A DNA stretch of 64,000 nt. It comes from Palsa-504 sp963739615. Lineage in GTDB: Bacteria > Actinomycetota > Actinomycetes > Streptosporangiales > Streptosporangiaceae. This document shows positions 1 through 8,344 of this stretch, piece by piece. The notes under the pieces were generated by a model. That model made no database searches and had not been told where the DNA came from. It worked only from the letters and a program-made list of their open reading frames with translations. The translations under genes were made by a program, and so were the position numbers. The DNA lies in assembly GCA_963739615.1 (NCBI GenBank), contig CAVUBD010000030.1, positions 1 through 64,000 on the forward strand, given 5' to 3'. Within the stretch, counting starts at the first letter, position 1; each line of letters starts with the position of its first letter.

Positions 1-2
1 CG

Positions 3-1451
3 GCGGGGCTGCAGCACGGTGAGCTGGAGGAACAGCTGGACGTGCGGGGCCGGGCGTTGCTGCGGCAGCTGTTCCAGGACCGGCTGGACCTGACGGCCGC
101 CCGCGAGGAGCGGCGGCATGACGTGACCGGGCCGGACGGCGTGCCGCGCACGCGGGCGGAGAAGGGCCGGACCCGGCCGCTGGTGACGAGGTTCGGGCAG
201 GTCACGGTGTCGCGGATCGCCTACCGGTCGCCGGGCCGGAGCAACGTGCACCCGCTGGACGCGGCGCTGAACCTGCCGGAGGAGAAGCATTCCCACGGGC
301 TGCGCAAGCTGGCCGCGGTCGAGGCGGCGCGCGGCTCGATCGAGGCGGCGGGCGACGCGGTCGCCCGCGCGACCGGGGTGCGGATCGGGAAACGGCAGCT
401 GGAAGAGCTGGCCCGCCGGGCCGCCGCGCACGTGGAGGCGTTCTACCTGTGGCGGGCGATCAGCCCGGCGCCGGAGGCCTGGCCGCTGGTGCTGACCTTC
501 GACGGGAAAGGCATCGTCATGCTGCCGGAGGCGCTGCGCCCGGCCACCGCGAAGGCCGCCGCCGCGGCGCAGGGCAAGCTCGCGACCCGGCTGTCGCCCG
601 GCGAGAAGAACGGCCGCAAGCGGATGGCCGAGCTGGCCTGCGTTTACGACGCCGCCCCGGTCCCGCGCACCCCCGGGGACGTCATCAGCACCCCCGCGCA
701 GAAGAGAAGGAAGAACCAAGCGCAGGCCGGCAAGCCGAAGGGCAAGCAGAAGCCGCGGGAGCCGCAGGCGCGGGGAAAGTGGCTGACCGCCTCGGTCACC
801 GACGACATCCCCGCCGTCATCGCCGCCGCCTTCGACGAGGCAGAACGCCGCGACCTGCAGCACAAGCGGGAATGGGTCGTCCTCGTCGACGGGAACAACA
901 CGCAGATCGAGACCGTGACCACTGAGGCCGCCAGCCGCGGCATCACCGTCACGGTCGTCATCGACTTCATCCACGTACTTGAATATTTGTGGAAGGCCGC
1001 CTGGTCCTTCTTCGACAAAGGCGAGCCCGCCGCCGAGGAATGGGTCGCTGACCAGGCACGCAAGATCCTCCGCGGCAAGTCCGCGCAGGTCGCGGCCGGG
1101 ATCCGCCGCCGTGCCACCACCTACGGGTACTCCCCGGCCGAGCGCGCCGGTGCCGACGAGTGCGCCCGCTACCTGGACAACAAGAAGGACTACCTCGGCT
1201 ACGCCACCGCGCTGGAGAAAGGCTGGCCCATTGCCACCGGAGTAATCGAGGGCGCGGCACGCTGGCTCGTAAAGGACAGAATGGACATAACGGGCGCAAG
1301 ATGGGGACTCCAAGGCGCCGAGGCCATCCTGAAACTCCGCGCCCTGATCGCCAGCGGCGACTTCGACGCCTACTGGCGCTTCCACCTCCGCCGCGAGCAC
1401 GGACGCATCCACCACGCCAGATACCGCGACGGACTCATCCTCGCAGCGTAA
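3..1451 (+). CDS. ISKra4-family transposase, 5' end outside window
   Basis: DDE transposase that would cut and paste its insertion sequence. The frame is already open at base 3, so the true start lies upstream; the first start codon inside the window is the GTG at 42. Counting from that codon, the catalytic residues fit the ISKra4 pattern: D154 in LTFDGKG, D308 in VVIDFIHVLEYLW and E403 in GVIEGAARWLVKDRMD, followed by the ARWG-containing C-terminus. A lysine-rich linker lies around residues 215-245. The reading frame is intact to its stop. The right end of the element must lie between 1452 and about 1570, but I could not define its terminal repeat because the left end is missing. Confidence 0.85.
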   Translation, partial: AGLQHGELEEQLDVRGRALLRQLFQDRLDLTAAREERRHDVTGPDGVPRTRAEKGRTRPLVTRFGQVTVSRIAYRSPGRSNVHPLDAALNLPEEKHSHGLRKLAAVEAARGSIEAAGDAVARATGVRIGKRQLEELARRAAAHVEAFYLWRAISPAPEAWPLVLTFDGKGIVMLPEALRPATAKAAAAAQGKLATRLSPGEKNGRKRMAELACVYDAAPVPRTPGDVISTPAQKRRKNQAQAGKPKGKQKPREPQARGKWLTASVTDDIPAVIAAAFDEAERRDLQHKREWVVLVDGNNTQIETVTTEAASRGITVTVVIDFIHVLEYLWKAAWSFFDKGEPAAEEWVADQARKILRGKSAQVAAGIRRRATTYGYSPAERAGADECARYLDNKKDYLGYATALEKGWPIATGVIEGAARWLVKDRMDITGARWGLQGAEAILKLRALIASGDFDAYWRFHLRREHGRIHHARYRDGLILAA

Positions 1452-1571
1452 CCAGCTCACCTCAAAAGAGCCGCACCGTGTGTCACGAACGCAGAGAGGA
1501 GCCTGCCATGTAGGTATGGAGGTTTCTTGATGTGGTGCTGCACGGGAGATGGGGGAGTGATGGCCCCCCGG

Positions 1572-1593
1572 AACCGCCCTTCGGGGGGCGGTT
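1572..1593. terminator. Hairpin, terminator-like
   Basis: Eight-base stem AACCGCCC / GGGCGGTT with a six-base loop, followed by only three T residues. It lies downstream of the ISKra4 transposase and could end its transcript. The remaining DNA to the intron start (1594-1738) has no convincing gene; it is the 5' exon side of the group II intron and does not resemble prolyl-tRNA synthetase. Confidence 0.4.
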
Positions 1594-2220
1594 TCAAGCC
1601 GCCTCATGCTGCGTTGGCTGAAGACCGTCGTGGTGAGCGATGAGGAAAAGGCGCACGAGATGCGTCAGGCAGGGACCCGGAAGACGACCACTGCCGAAGC
1701 GTCGTAACTTTTCAGATGACATCAGAACCGGAGTGCTGGTGCGTTCTCCGGGATGAGCCTGGCGGGTGTCCCGTTTACTGGCCAGGCGGTGTCCGGCGCA
1801 GAGGTGGCGTGAGCCTGGTCTGCGGCTGCCGTGCGGAACGTGAGAAGGCGTGCCCGGAAACTGCCGCATCAGCGTGCGGCGAGAGGGAGTGCCCGAGCCG
1901 GGAGTGCCCCGTAGGGACGTGAGTACCGTCGCCGCTGGCACGCCGGCGGACCGGCCCGTAGTAGTGCTGAAACCCCTGTAACGGGGGCGGAGCGAAGGGG
2001 CCGGGTCGTCCGTGGCTGTTGTTCGTTCGGTCAACCGGCGGAAGCTGGGAGGAGTCGCGTGGACGAGCTGAAAGCATCTGGCAAGCCGTTCCGGATCTCG
2101 AAGCAGGAGGTCTGGGACGCCTGGCTCAAGGTGAAAGGGAATCAGGGTGCACCTGGGGTGGACGGGCAGTCCATCGAGGCGTTCGAGGCGGATCTGAAGA
2201 ACAATCTGTACAGGATCTGG

Positions 2221-2313
2221 TTATGCCGAGTGGAGGATTATGCCGAGTGGGCGGCGCCCGGGGACCGCTTGGCCTGCTGGCGGCCGTGGGCGGCCCTGAT
2301 CGGCTCGGCATAA
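2221..2313. repeat. RIT left end: three TTATGCCGAG sites
   Basis: The decamer TTATGCCGAG occurs at 2221-2230 and 2238-2247 in direct orientation and inverted at 2304-2313. The outer 34 bases (2221-2254) are a perfect inverted copy of the right end (5570-5603). Extended by ATCTGG on the left and CCAGAT on the right, the match is 40 bases. The decamers are likely recombinase-binding sites. Confidence 0.85.
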
Positions 2314-3307
2314 TCACAGGCCCTCGAGGAAGGCGAGCAGCGCGTCGCGAGGACGGTAGCGGCCAGGTCTGGTGTTGGGTGGGGTGGTACGCGCCAGGGC
2401 CTGCTCCTTGAGCGACATGTCGGCGTGCAGGTAGATCGCCGACGTCGTTCTGGGTACTTTCGTGCCCCAGCCACAAAGCGATAACGGCCACGTCGACGCC
2501 GCTGTGAAGAAGGTTCATCGCGCAGGTGTGGCGAAGAGCGTGAGGCGAGACGGTCTTGGCGGCAATCGACGGGCACTGCTTCGCAGCCGTGCCTGCGTAC
2601 TTGGCGACGAGCCACTGCACAGCGTCGGTACTGAGCGGCCCTCCGCGCGAGGTTACGAAGAGCGGGTCCGCTGAGGCGGCGGCGCGCTCTTTCATCCACT
2701 CGCGCAGCACCTTCACGGTGTGGGCTGTCAAGGGCGTCGCTCTGTCCTTGCGGCCCTTGCCGGTGCAGCGCACATGCGGTCCGGAGCCGAGCTGGATGTC
2801 ACCGCAGCCGAGGCCGGTCAGCTCGCTCACGCGCAGGCCGGTCTGGACGGCGAGCACCAGCAGGGCATGATCGCGCCGTCCGGTCCGGGTGCTCCGGTCC
2901 GGCGCGGCCAGCAGCGCATCGACCTCCTCGGGCTGGAGGAAGCTGACGTCGCTGCGATCGTGTCGCTTGCCCGGGATGGCCAGGACGCGCTGGATCAGCT
3001 GGGCGTGCTCTGGATGGCGAAGGGCGGCATAGCGGTAGAGCGAGCGGATGGCTGCCAGGCGGGCGTTGCGGGTGCGGGCGCTGTTGTGCCGCTCCTGCTC
3101 GAGATGGGTGAGGAAGGCGGCAATCAGCGCAGCATCGAGGTCGGCCACGTCCAGCTGGGAGGGAGCCTTCCCGGTGCGGGCCTGGGCGAAGGCGAGCAGC
3201 ATCCGCAGGGTGTCGCGATAGGCGCCGACCGTGCGCGGGCTGGCCTGACGCTGGGTGAGCAGGTGCTCGGTGAACCAGGCCTGAACCGTGGGGGCGAGCG
3301 CGCTCAT
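2314..3307 (-). pseudogene. RIT tyrosine recombinase C, frameshifted
   Basis: Phage-integrase-family recombinase with a SAM-like core-binding domain (about residues 5-95) and a catalytic domain containing TGLRVSEL (Arg), HALRHTCAMNLL (HxxR) and LWLGHESTQ (His). After STQN the frame slips near 2448-2452. The next frame supplies the missing nucleophile Tyr in AIYLHADMSLKEQALART and ends at 2314 with LLAFLEGL. Without the shift the open frame reads a meaningless tail to 2126 and lacks the tyrosine. The start ATG overlaps the ritB stop (ATGA at 3304-3307). Programmed frameshifting is possible but there is no obvious slippery heptamer. Confidence 0.8.
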
Positions 3308-4251
3308 CGCCGGCCTTCTTCGAAGCGCTCGAGCCGTTTTGCCGCCAATCCGAGCAGCTCCGGACAGGCATGGAGGTAGATGTAGGTGTAGGCGGGATCG
3401 GCATGGCCGAGGTAGGCCGAGAGCACCGGGAGCTTGCCCGCTGGGTCAGCGCCTGACCGGTGGAAGTCCTGCACACTGGCCGTCGCGAAGCCGTGACGCA
3501 AGTCGTGGATCCTCGGACGGCCAGCCCCTGGCTGGGCTGCCAGCCCGGTATCCTCCACCAGCTTCCGGAACACCTCGTTGACGCAGACGTAGAGCAGCCT
3601 GGTTCCCCGGGTGGAGACGAAGAAGCTCGGGACCTTGGGTCTGGGGCACAGGCGGTCTCGCACCTCGGCGTAGCGGCGCAGTGCCGCGACGGCGGAGCCA
3701 TGCAGCGGGAGCCGGCGATGTTTACGGAACTTGGCATCGTTGATCTCCAGCTCGCCGGCGCGTAGGTCGACATCGCCCCGGTCGAGCGCGATCGTCTCGC
3801 CCACTCTCATCCCGGTGCAGCTCAACAGGCCGAACAGGGCCTCGTAGGTTGCTCCTCGCAGGGCCGGCCGCAGGGAAGCGGCAGCCCCCACCAGGCGGGT
3901 GATGTCCGACGGCGAGTACAGGTAGGGAATGCGCCGCTGCCGCCTGCAGGCGATCAGCTCCAACGGGGGCACCTCGACCGAGGAGTCGATGCCGTGCAGG
4001 TGGCGGGCAAGGCCACGCACCGCGCAGAGCCGATCCGACCAGCGGCCCGCGGATGCCCCAGCGGGCGCGGTCGCCCATGCCACGGCAGCCTGAACGGTAA
4101 TCGTGCTGGCCCCGGAGCGCTCGAGGTAGCCGAGGAAGTCGGCCAGCAGGCGGTCGTAGCCCTGGAGCTTGAACCCGAGCCCGCGGCGGATGGCCAGGTA
4201 GCCGGCGGCAGCCTGACGGAACTGATCGCTCATCACCGTGCTCCGGGCCAC
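3304..4251 (-). CDS. RIT tyrosine recombinase B
   Basis: Intact 315-residue site-specific recombinase, the middle gene of the trio. The N-terminal core-binding domain covers about residues 5-90. The catalytic domain shows CTGMRVGETIALDRGDV (Arg), HDLRHGFATAS (HxxR), LSAYLGHADPAYTYIYLH (His, Tyr nucleophile) and a short C-terminal helix. It overlaps the 3' end of ritA by 19 bases and the start of ritC by 4, so the trio is translationally coupled. In RIT elements all three recombinases are thought to act together on the terminal repeats. Confidence 0.85.
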   Translation of the reverse strand: MARSTVMSDQFRQAAAGYLAIRRGLGFKLQGYDRLLADFLGYLERSGASTITVQAAVAWATAPAGASAGRWSDRLCAVRGLARHLHGIDSSVEVPPLELIACRRQRRIPYLYSPSDITRLVGAAASLRPALRGATYEALFGLLSCTGMRVGETIALDRGDVDLRAGELEINDAKFRKHRRLPLHGSAVAALRRYAEVRDRLCPRPKVPSFFVSTRGTRLLYVCVNEVFRKLVEDTGLAAQPGAGRPRIHDLRHGFATASVQDFHRSGADPAGKLPVLSAYLGHADPAYTYIYLHACPELLGLAAKRLERFEEGRR

Positions 4252-5448
4252 GGCCGGGCGATGCTCGCCAGAGCGGGCAAGTCGTCCTTGGCGTACAGGG
4301 CGGAGCTGGCCACCAGGCGGTGGCGCAGCACCTGGCCGATCTCAAAGAGCGGCGCGCCTGCTCGCCGCATGGCCGTGGCGGCGCTGTGCCGGAGCCGGTG
4401 CGCGCCCACCGGGTCCATCCCGGCTCGCCGGCACGCCGCTTGGACCACGCAGGTGACGGCATGCGACACGAGGGGCCCATAGGGAGCCTGCACCTGCAGG
4501 AACAGCGCACGGTGCTCGTTCCGCGGGCGGCCTTTGCGGCAGTACCCGGCGATGGCCTCTCCGACGTCGGCAGGCAGCGGCAGCCGGTCCTTGCGGCCGC
4601 CTTTGCCGCAGACGGCGATCTCGCCAGCTCGCCAGTCGAGGTCGGCGAGCTGGAGCGATGCCACCTCGCTGGCCCGCAGCCCCAGGCGAGCCAAGATCGT
4701 CAGGATGGCGAAGTCGCGCCGGCCAGCCGCGGTGCGCCGGTCACAGCCGGCGAGCAGACGGCTCACCTGCCCGGGCTCAAGCGCCCGGGACCTCCCGCTG
4801 TCCCGCCAGGGAATCGCCCGCGGGACCGCGTTCGGCAAGCGAGACACTCGTGTAGCCCTCCAGATACAAGAACCGCATCAGCACCCGCAGGGCGGTCACC
4901 ACGTTCTTGGCCGATCCGATGCTGCGCTGAGCGCACTCAGCGAGAAGGAACGTGTTGATCTGCTGCAGCCCGAGCGGCTGGAGACCACAGCCTTCGACCG
5001 TTGGATCTGGTGCACACGCGGTCAGGAACAGCTCCGCGAAGTGCCGGTAGCCGGCGATGGTCTCAGGGCAAAGGCCTCGCTCGCTGCTCAGGTAGCCGGC
5101 GAACTCCGCCAGGAGCTTCCCGCTCGGACTGGCCGGAGCAGGTGCTATCGACGCTGGAACGAGGCCCAGCCCCCGCAGGTAACCGAGCAGGGGAACGAGC
5201 GCTCGCGGCGTTGCCCAGCGAACCTGGCCACCAGCACGCCGGCTGGCCAGGAACTCTTCGATCCGAGCCGGGCTCAGCTGAGCCGGCGACAGGTCACGCT
5301 CATCCAGCCAGCGGCTGAGATGGGCCATGAGGTACAAGTGCTCTGGTGCTGTCCATGGCGAGTAGCCCTGCCTGGACAGTTCTTTTTGAAAGCCTTCTGC
5401 GTACGGCGCGAGCGCGCCCGTCACCTGCGGCCGACCGGGCCTCTTCAT
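4233..5448 (-). pseudogene. RIT tyrosine recombinase A, frameshifted
   Basis: Two frames make one recombinase. Residues 1 to about 205 (ATG at 5448) give the N-terminal arm and core-binding domain ending LYLEGYTSVSLA. The second frame picks up with NAVPRAIPWRDSGRSRALEP and contains the catalytic LGLRASEVASL (Arg), HRLRHSAATAM (HxxR), VLRH and SSALYAKDDL (Tyr). The shift is one extra G near 4833-4838. The downstream frame could initiate at an ATG near 4847 to make a catalytic half alone. First gene of the trio; it overlaps ritB. Confidence 0.8.
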
Positions 5449-5509
5449 GATCGCTTCCTCCTCTCAGGAGCCCATGCTCCTGAGAGAAGCGTGTCTCAGT
5501 GCGCCAGGA

Positions 5510-5603
5510 TTATGCCGAGCCTCTTACCCGGTGCCCATGCGCCTGAACTGGAAGGATCCGCACCGAGGACCGCCCACTCGGCATAATCCTCCACTCGGCA
5601 TAA
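5510..5603. repeat. RIT right end: three TTATGCCGAG sites
   Basis: Mirror image of the left end: the decamer at 5510-5519, and its complement CTCGGCATAA at 5577-5586 and 5594-5603. Gaps between the inner and middle copies are 57 bases here and 56 on the left, so the three-site layout is conserved at both ends. Confidence 0.85.
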
Positions 5604-5635
5604 CCAGATTTAGACCGAATTCGGTCTAAATCTGG
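5604..5635. repeat. 32-bp perfect palindrome next to RIT right end
   Basis: Perfectly self-complementary: CCAGAT, then the 20-bp palindrome TTAGACCGAATTCGGTCTAA, then ATCTGG. It lies between the right inverted repeat and the resumed maturase frame and is absent from the left border. It is therefore inserted DNA, plausibly the spacer carried between the ends of an excised circular element. Confidence 0.8.
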
Positions 5636-6749
5636 AACCGGATGTCCTCGGGGACCTACTTCCCGCCTCCGGTGATGGCGGTGGAGATACCGAAGCCGCA
5701 CGGCGGCGGGACCCGCGTGCTCGGGGTGCCTTGCGTCGCGGACAGGATCGCGCAGACCGTGGCCGCGGCCCGGCTGGAGGAAGCGGTGGAACCGGTGTTT
5801 CACCCGGACTCCTACGGGTACCGGCCCGGCCGGTCGCAGCTGGACGCGGCGGGGGCGTGCCGGGAGCGCTGCTGGGAGTACAACTGGGTGATCGATCTGG
5901 ACATCCGGAAGTTCTTCGACAGCGTGCGGTGGGACCTGATCGTCAAGGCGGTGGAGGCGCACACCAGTCATGAGACCCGCTGGGTGGTGCTGTACGTAAA
6001 GCGGTGGCTGGCCGCTGCGCTGCAACTGCCCGACGGGACTTTGCAAGAGCGTGATCGCGGGACCCCGCAAGGGTCAGCGATCAGTCCTGTGCTCGCCAAC
6101 CTGTTCATGCATTATGCGTTCGACCTGTGGCTCGGGAGGGAGTTCCCGCTAGTCAAGTTCGAGCGGTACGCAGATGACGCGGTGATCCACTGCGTCAGTG
6201 AGCACCAGGCCCGCAAGGTCCTGGCCGCGCTGCATGAGCGGATGGCCGAGGTCGGCCTGGAGTTGCATCCGGACAAGACCAAGATCGTGTACTGCAAGGA
6301 CAGCAACCGGCGCGGCTCGCATGAGCACACGTCGTTCACGTTCCTCGGGTTCACGTACCGGCCACGGCAGGCACGGCGGAAGGACGGGAAGCAGTTCACC
6401 TCGTTCCTGCCCGCGATCAGCAAGGATGCCCTGAAGAAAATCAGCGCCGAGGTGCGCTCCTGGCGGCTGCACCGCTGGGTCACCTCCGACGGGCCGGAAA
6501 TAGCCCGGTTCGTCAACCCGAAGATACGGGGCTGGATGACCTACTACGGGGCGTTCTACCGCTCGGCGCTGTATCCCCTGTTCCGCCGCATCAACACCTA
6601 CCTGCTGCGGTGGTCCATGAAGAAGTACAAGAAGCTGCGGTCCTGGGGGAAAGCCATCCGGGCCATGGCCGAAGCGGCCGGGAACCGGCCGCGGTACTTC
6701 GCGCACTGGGCCTGGGTGAAACCGGCTCGCCAGAGGACCAGGACGACAA

Positions 6750-6783
6750 GAGCCGTGTAACGGGAGACTGTTACGCACGGATC
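6750..6783 (+). ncRNA. Group II intron domain V
   Basis: Thirty-four nucleotides beginning GAGCCGUGUAAC and ending GUUACGCACGGAUC around a GGGAGAC cap. This is the exact length and layout of domain V: catalytic AGC triad at the base, tetraloop-like cap and a two-base bulge on the 3' strand. The stop codon of the maturase overlaps its 5' half. A GC-rich domain VI-like hairpin follows at once. Confidence 0.8.
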
Positions 6784-6823
6784 TGTGGGAGCCCGGGGGT
6801 GAGATTCCCCCGGGCCACCCGAC

Positions 6824-7057
6824 CACCAGAACACTGCTACCGTCAATAACCTGGAACACTTTCAGGCTGCGGTTTCTGCCGGCTGGGCGCGCGCGTTCCA
6901 CTGCGGCAGCCCGGCGTGTGAAGAGGACATCAAGGCCGAGACGGGCGCGACCCCCCGCTGCATTCCTCTCGACGGCCCGGCCGAGGCAGGCGAGTGCGTC
7001 CGCTGCAATGGCATGTCGGCATACGGCAAGCGCGTCATCTTCGGCCGAGCGTATTGA
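6824..7057 (+). pseudogene. proS: Prolyl-tRNA synthetase C-terminal remnant
   Basis: Frame open from about 6824 to the TGA at 7055-7057 and ending in the typical ProS tail. It shows VNNLEHFQAAVSAGWARAFH, CGSPACEEDIKAETGATPRC, IPLDGP, a second Cys pair ECVRCNG and the final KRVIFGRAY. These match the zinc-binding C-terminal domain of eukaryote/archaeal-type ProS found in actinobacteria. The catalytic and anticodon-binding domains are absent; what lies upstream is the group II intron 3' end. Either the intron entered proS and the 5' exon was lost, or proS was truncated by rearrangement. Confidence 0.8.
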
Positions 7058-7090
7058 CCTGCCGAAAGCTGGATGCCGAGGCGTCCCGGG

Positions 7091-7651
7091 TCAGAACTGG
7101 GACTTGAGTTCGTCGATCTGCTGCACCCGCTCCTGGAGCTGGGCGTAGGCCGGGCGTTCGCGGATGCGGCCCACCGCCCACCGCAGTACCTCCGCGCGGC
7201 TGTTCGCGATGCCCGCGGTGATCAGGGTGTCCACGGTCGCCAGGTCGGCCTGCCCGAGCCGGGTCATCACGGGGGTGAGTTCCTCCGACACGTCGTCGAG
7301 TGCCGCGGTCCGCCGCCCGGGTCCGCGCAGCCTGAGGATGGGGCCGCGTGACCTGGCCGCCTCGCCGGAGCCGTCCGGGCGGTACTCGACCCACCCGATG
7401 AAACGGGGCAGGTCGGCCTGCAGCTTCTTGGTCACCGCGCGGTTGGCTTCCTGGAACGCCTGCACGATCTCCTTATCGGCTTCCTTGCCTTCCGGTCGCC
7501 CGGCCCGGGCGATGAACACCCTGACCGCTGTCTCTCCAGGCTCGACCTCGGGGTCGTCGCCGTACTCGAGCACCTGCACCCGTTCGATCGTGTCTTCAGG
7601 GAAGGCAGCCTTCACCTGCTCCTCGATACGGTCGGACACTTCTCTATCCAT
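7091..7651 (-). CDS. Conserved hypothetical protein, possible RHH-like C-terminus
   Basis: 186 residues, acidic and soluble. An N-terminal region (1-90) with EERVQ-type beta/alpha pattern (VRVFIARAG) is followed by a linker and a helical C-terminal part (120-186). That part contains TPVMTRLGQADLATVDTLI and SRAEVLRWAVGRIRER, which resembles small actinobacterial proteins with a ribbon-helix-helix or coiled region. No known catalytic motif is visible. The ATG at 7651 has an AGGA ribosome site upstream. AT-rich DNA with TATAAT-like hexamers at 7695-7725 lies just upstream and may hold its promoter. Function unknown. Confidence 0.65.
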   Translation of the reverse strand: MDREVSDRIEEQVKAAFPEDTIERVQVLEYGDDPEVEPGETAVRVFIARAGRPEGKEADKEIVQAFQEANRAVTKKLQADLPRFIGWVEYRPDGSGEAARSRGPILRLRGPGRRTAALDDVSEELTPVMTRLGQADLATVDTLITAGIANSRAEVLRWAVGRIRERPAYAQLQERVQQIDELKSQF

Positions 7652-7954
7652 GTGTTCCTCGCAGAGTTACACGTCTTACCCGATTTGCACCTGCAAGCAG
7701 TATAATACGAATTATTCCGAACGGGCCGTCGTGCACGCCACTGCCACGATCAACGCAGGCACGGCGGGAGGTTGCTGGCGCGCCTTCGCCGATGGCGGGC
7801 AAGGTGACGGATCCGGTCCTTCCGGCCATGCGGTCACCGGCGCGGCCGCCGAGCCGGTGACGCCGGCCGCTGGAAACGGCGGCCTTAAGGGCTTACGTTG
7901 GGAAGACCGTCCGGATCGATCAGGGCGGTGCCTTCTCCCGTACCGGAGACTGTC

Positions 7955-8329
7955 ATGGGACTGCGGCCACGTCGCCGGAACCTCGTCGTGCTGAGCACCC
8001 GCGCGGTTCCGGCTCCGCTGCCCCGGGCGCGGGAATCGACGCGGCTCGCGCGCACTAGGACCCGGCGACGGTTCAGGTTCCTGCGCATCGGCGCCCTGCT
8101 CGCGGCCATCCGGCTCGCCCGGACCATGCGGACGTGCTGGCGGCTCAGCGTCGGCCTAGCCGGGTTGCTGCTCGAGATCATCGGCATCACGCTGCTCAGC
8201 GGCCCGGCCCAAAGTGCCGCGGACTTCGCCGGAATGGCGCTCATCTTGTTCGCATTGCTGAGGAATACCGATCCCGCCAGCGGCCGCAGAACCGCGTTCC
8301 CGCAGGCCACGTGGCACCGCCACGGCTGA
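7955..8329 (+). CDS. Small membrane protein
   Basis: About 124 residues from the ATG at 7955 (a longer frame opens at 7898 but has no better start). A very basic N-terminus (MGLRPRRRN and several RTRTRRR stretches) precedes two hydrophobic segments, LSVGLAGLLLEIIGITLLSG and FAGMALILFALL, which are probable membrane spans. No family was recognised. The IS4 element begins 15 bases after its stop. Confidence 0.45.
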   Translation: MGLRPRRRNLVVLSTRAVPAPLPRARESTRLARTRTRRRFRFLRIGALLAAIRLARTMRTCWRLSVGLAGLLLEIIGITLLSGPAQSAADFAGMALILFALLRNTDPASGRRTAFPQATWHRHG

Positions 8330-8334
8330 TACCA

Positions 8335-8344
8335 CCTCTGGGGC
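8335..8344. repeat. IS4 target-site duplication, left copy
   Basis: CCTCTGGGGC, identical to 10058-10067 on the other side of the element. Confidence 0.85.

Larger units (their letters stand above)
2215..5635 (-). mobile_element. RIT (Recombinase In Trio) element
   Basis: Three consecutive, overlapping tyrosine recombinase genes on the minus strand (ritA, ritB, ritC) are bracketed by long inverted ends. This is the hallmark of RIT elements. It inserted into codon 54 of the intron maturase. The hexamer ATCTGG occurs at both outer borders (2215-2220 and 5630-5635), consistent with a 6-bp crossover core or target duplication. The right side also carries a 32-bp perfect palindrome. The element has no cargo. 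ritA and ritC each contain a frameshift, so this copy is probably inactive unless helped in trans. Confidence 0.85.
2059..6760 (+). pseudogene. ltrA: Group II intron reverse transcriptase/maturase, split by insertion
   Basis: The first 54 codons (2059-2220, GTG start with GGAGGAG-like ribosome site) end at YRIW. The same frame resumes at 5636 with NRMSSGTYFPPPV and runs to 6760. Removing 2221-5635 gives an uninterrupted 428-residue protein. The downstream part holds the reverse transcriptase palm with FERYADDAVIHC (YADD), the GTPQGSAISPVLANL motif and a C-terminal maturase (GIIM-type) domain with GWMTYYGAFYRSALYP. No zinc-finger HNH nuclease follows, as in HNH-less intron classes. The 3' fragment alone could start at the ATG at 5642 but would lack the N-terminal fingers, so the intron should not move by itself. 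Confidence 0.9.
1739..6823 (+). mobile_element. Group II intron interrupted by a RIT element
   Basis: The 5' end matches the bacterial group II consensus GUGYG (GTGCG at 1739). About 320 bases of structured RNA precede the maturase frame. A 34-nt domain V is at 6750-6783, and a domain VI-like stem (6788-6820) carries a candidate bulged A near 6817, giving a probable 3' splice site after GAC at about 6823. The maturase has the YADD catalytic motif and no HNH endonuclease domain. With the 3.4-kb RIT insertion removed the intron would be about 1.67 kb. The 5' end is less certain than the 3' end, and exon-binding pairings were not resolved. Confidence 0.7.

Noticed and set aside
1594..1738. 5' exon of proS upstream of the intron
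   Set aside because: Reading all frames gives no prolyl-tRNA synthetase similarity, so it cannot be the matching 5' exon.
2126..2313. C-terminal extension of ritC in the original frame
   Set aside because: The tail after STQN is unlike recombinases and reaches past the element's end; the tyrosine-containing end lies in the next frame, stopping at 2314.
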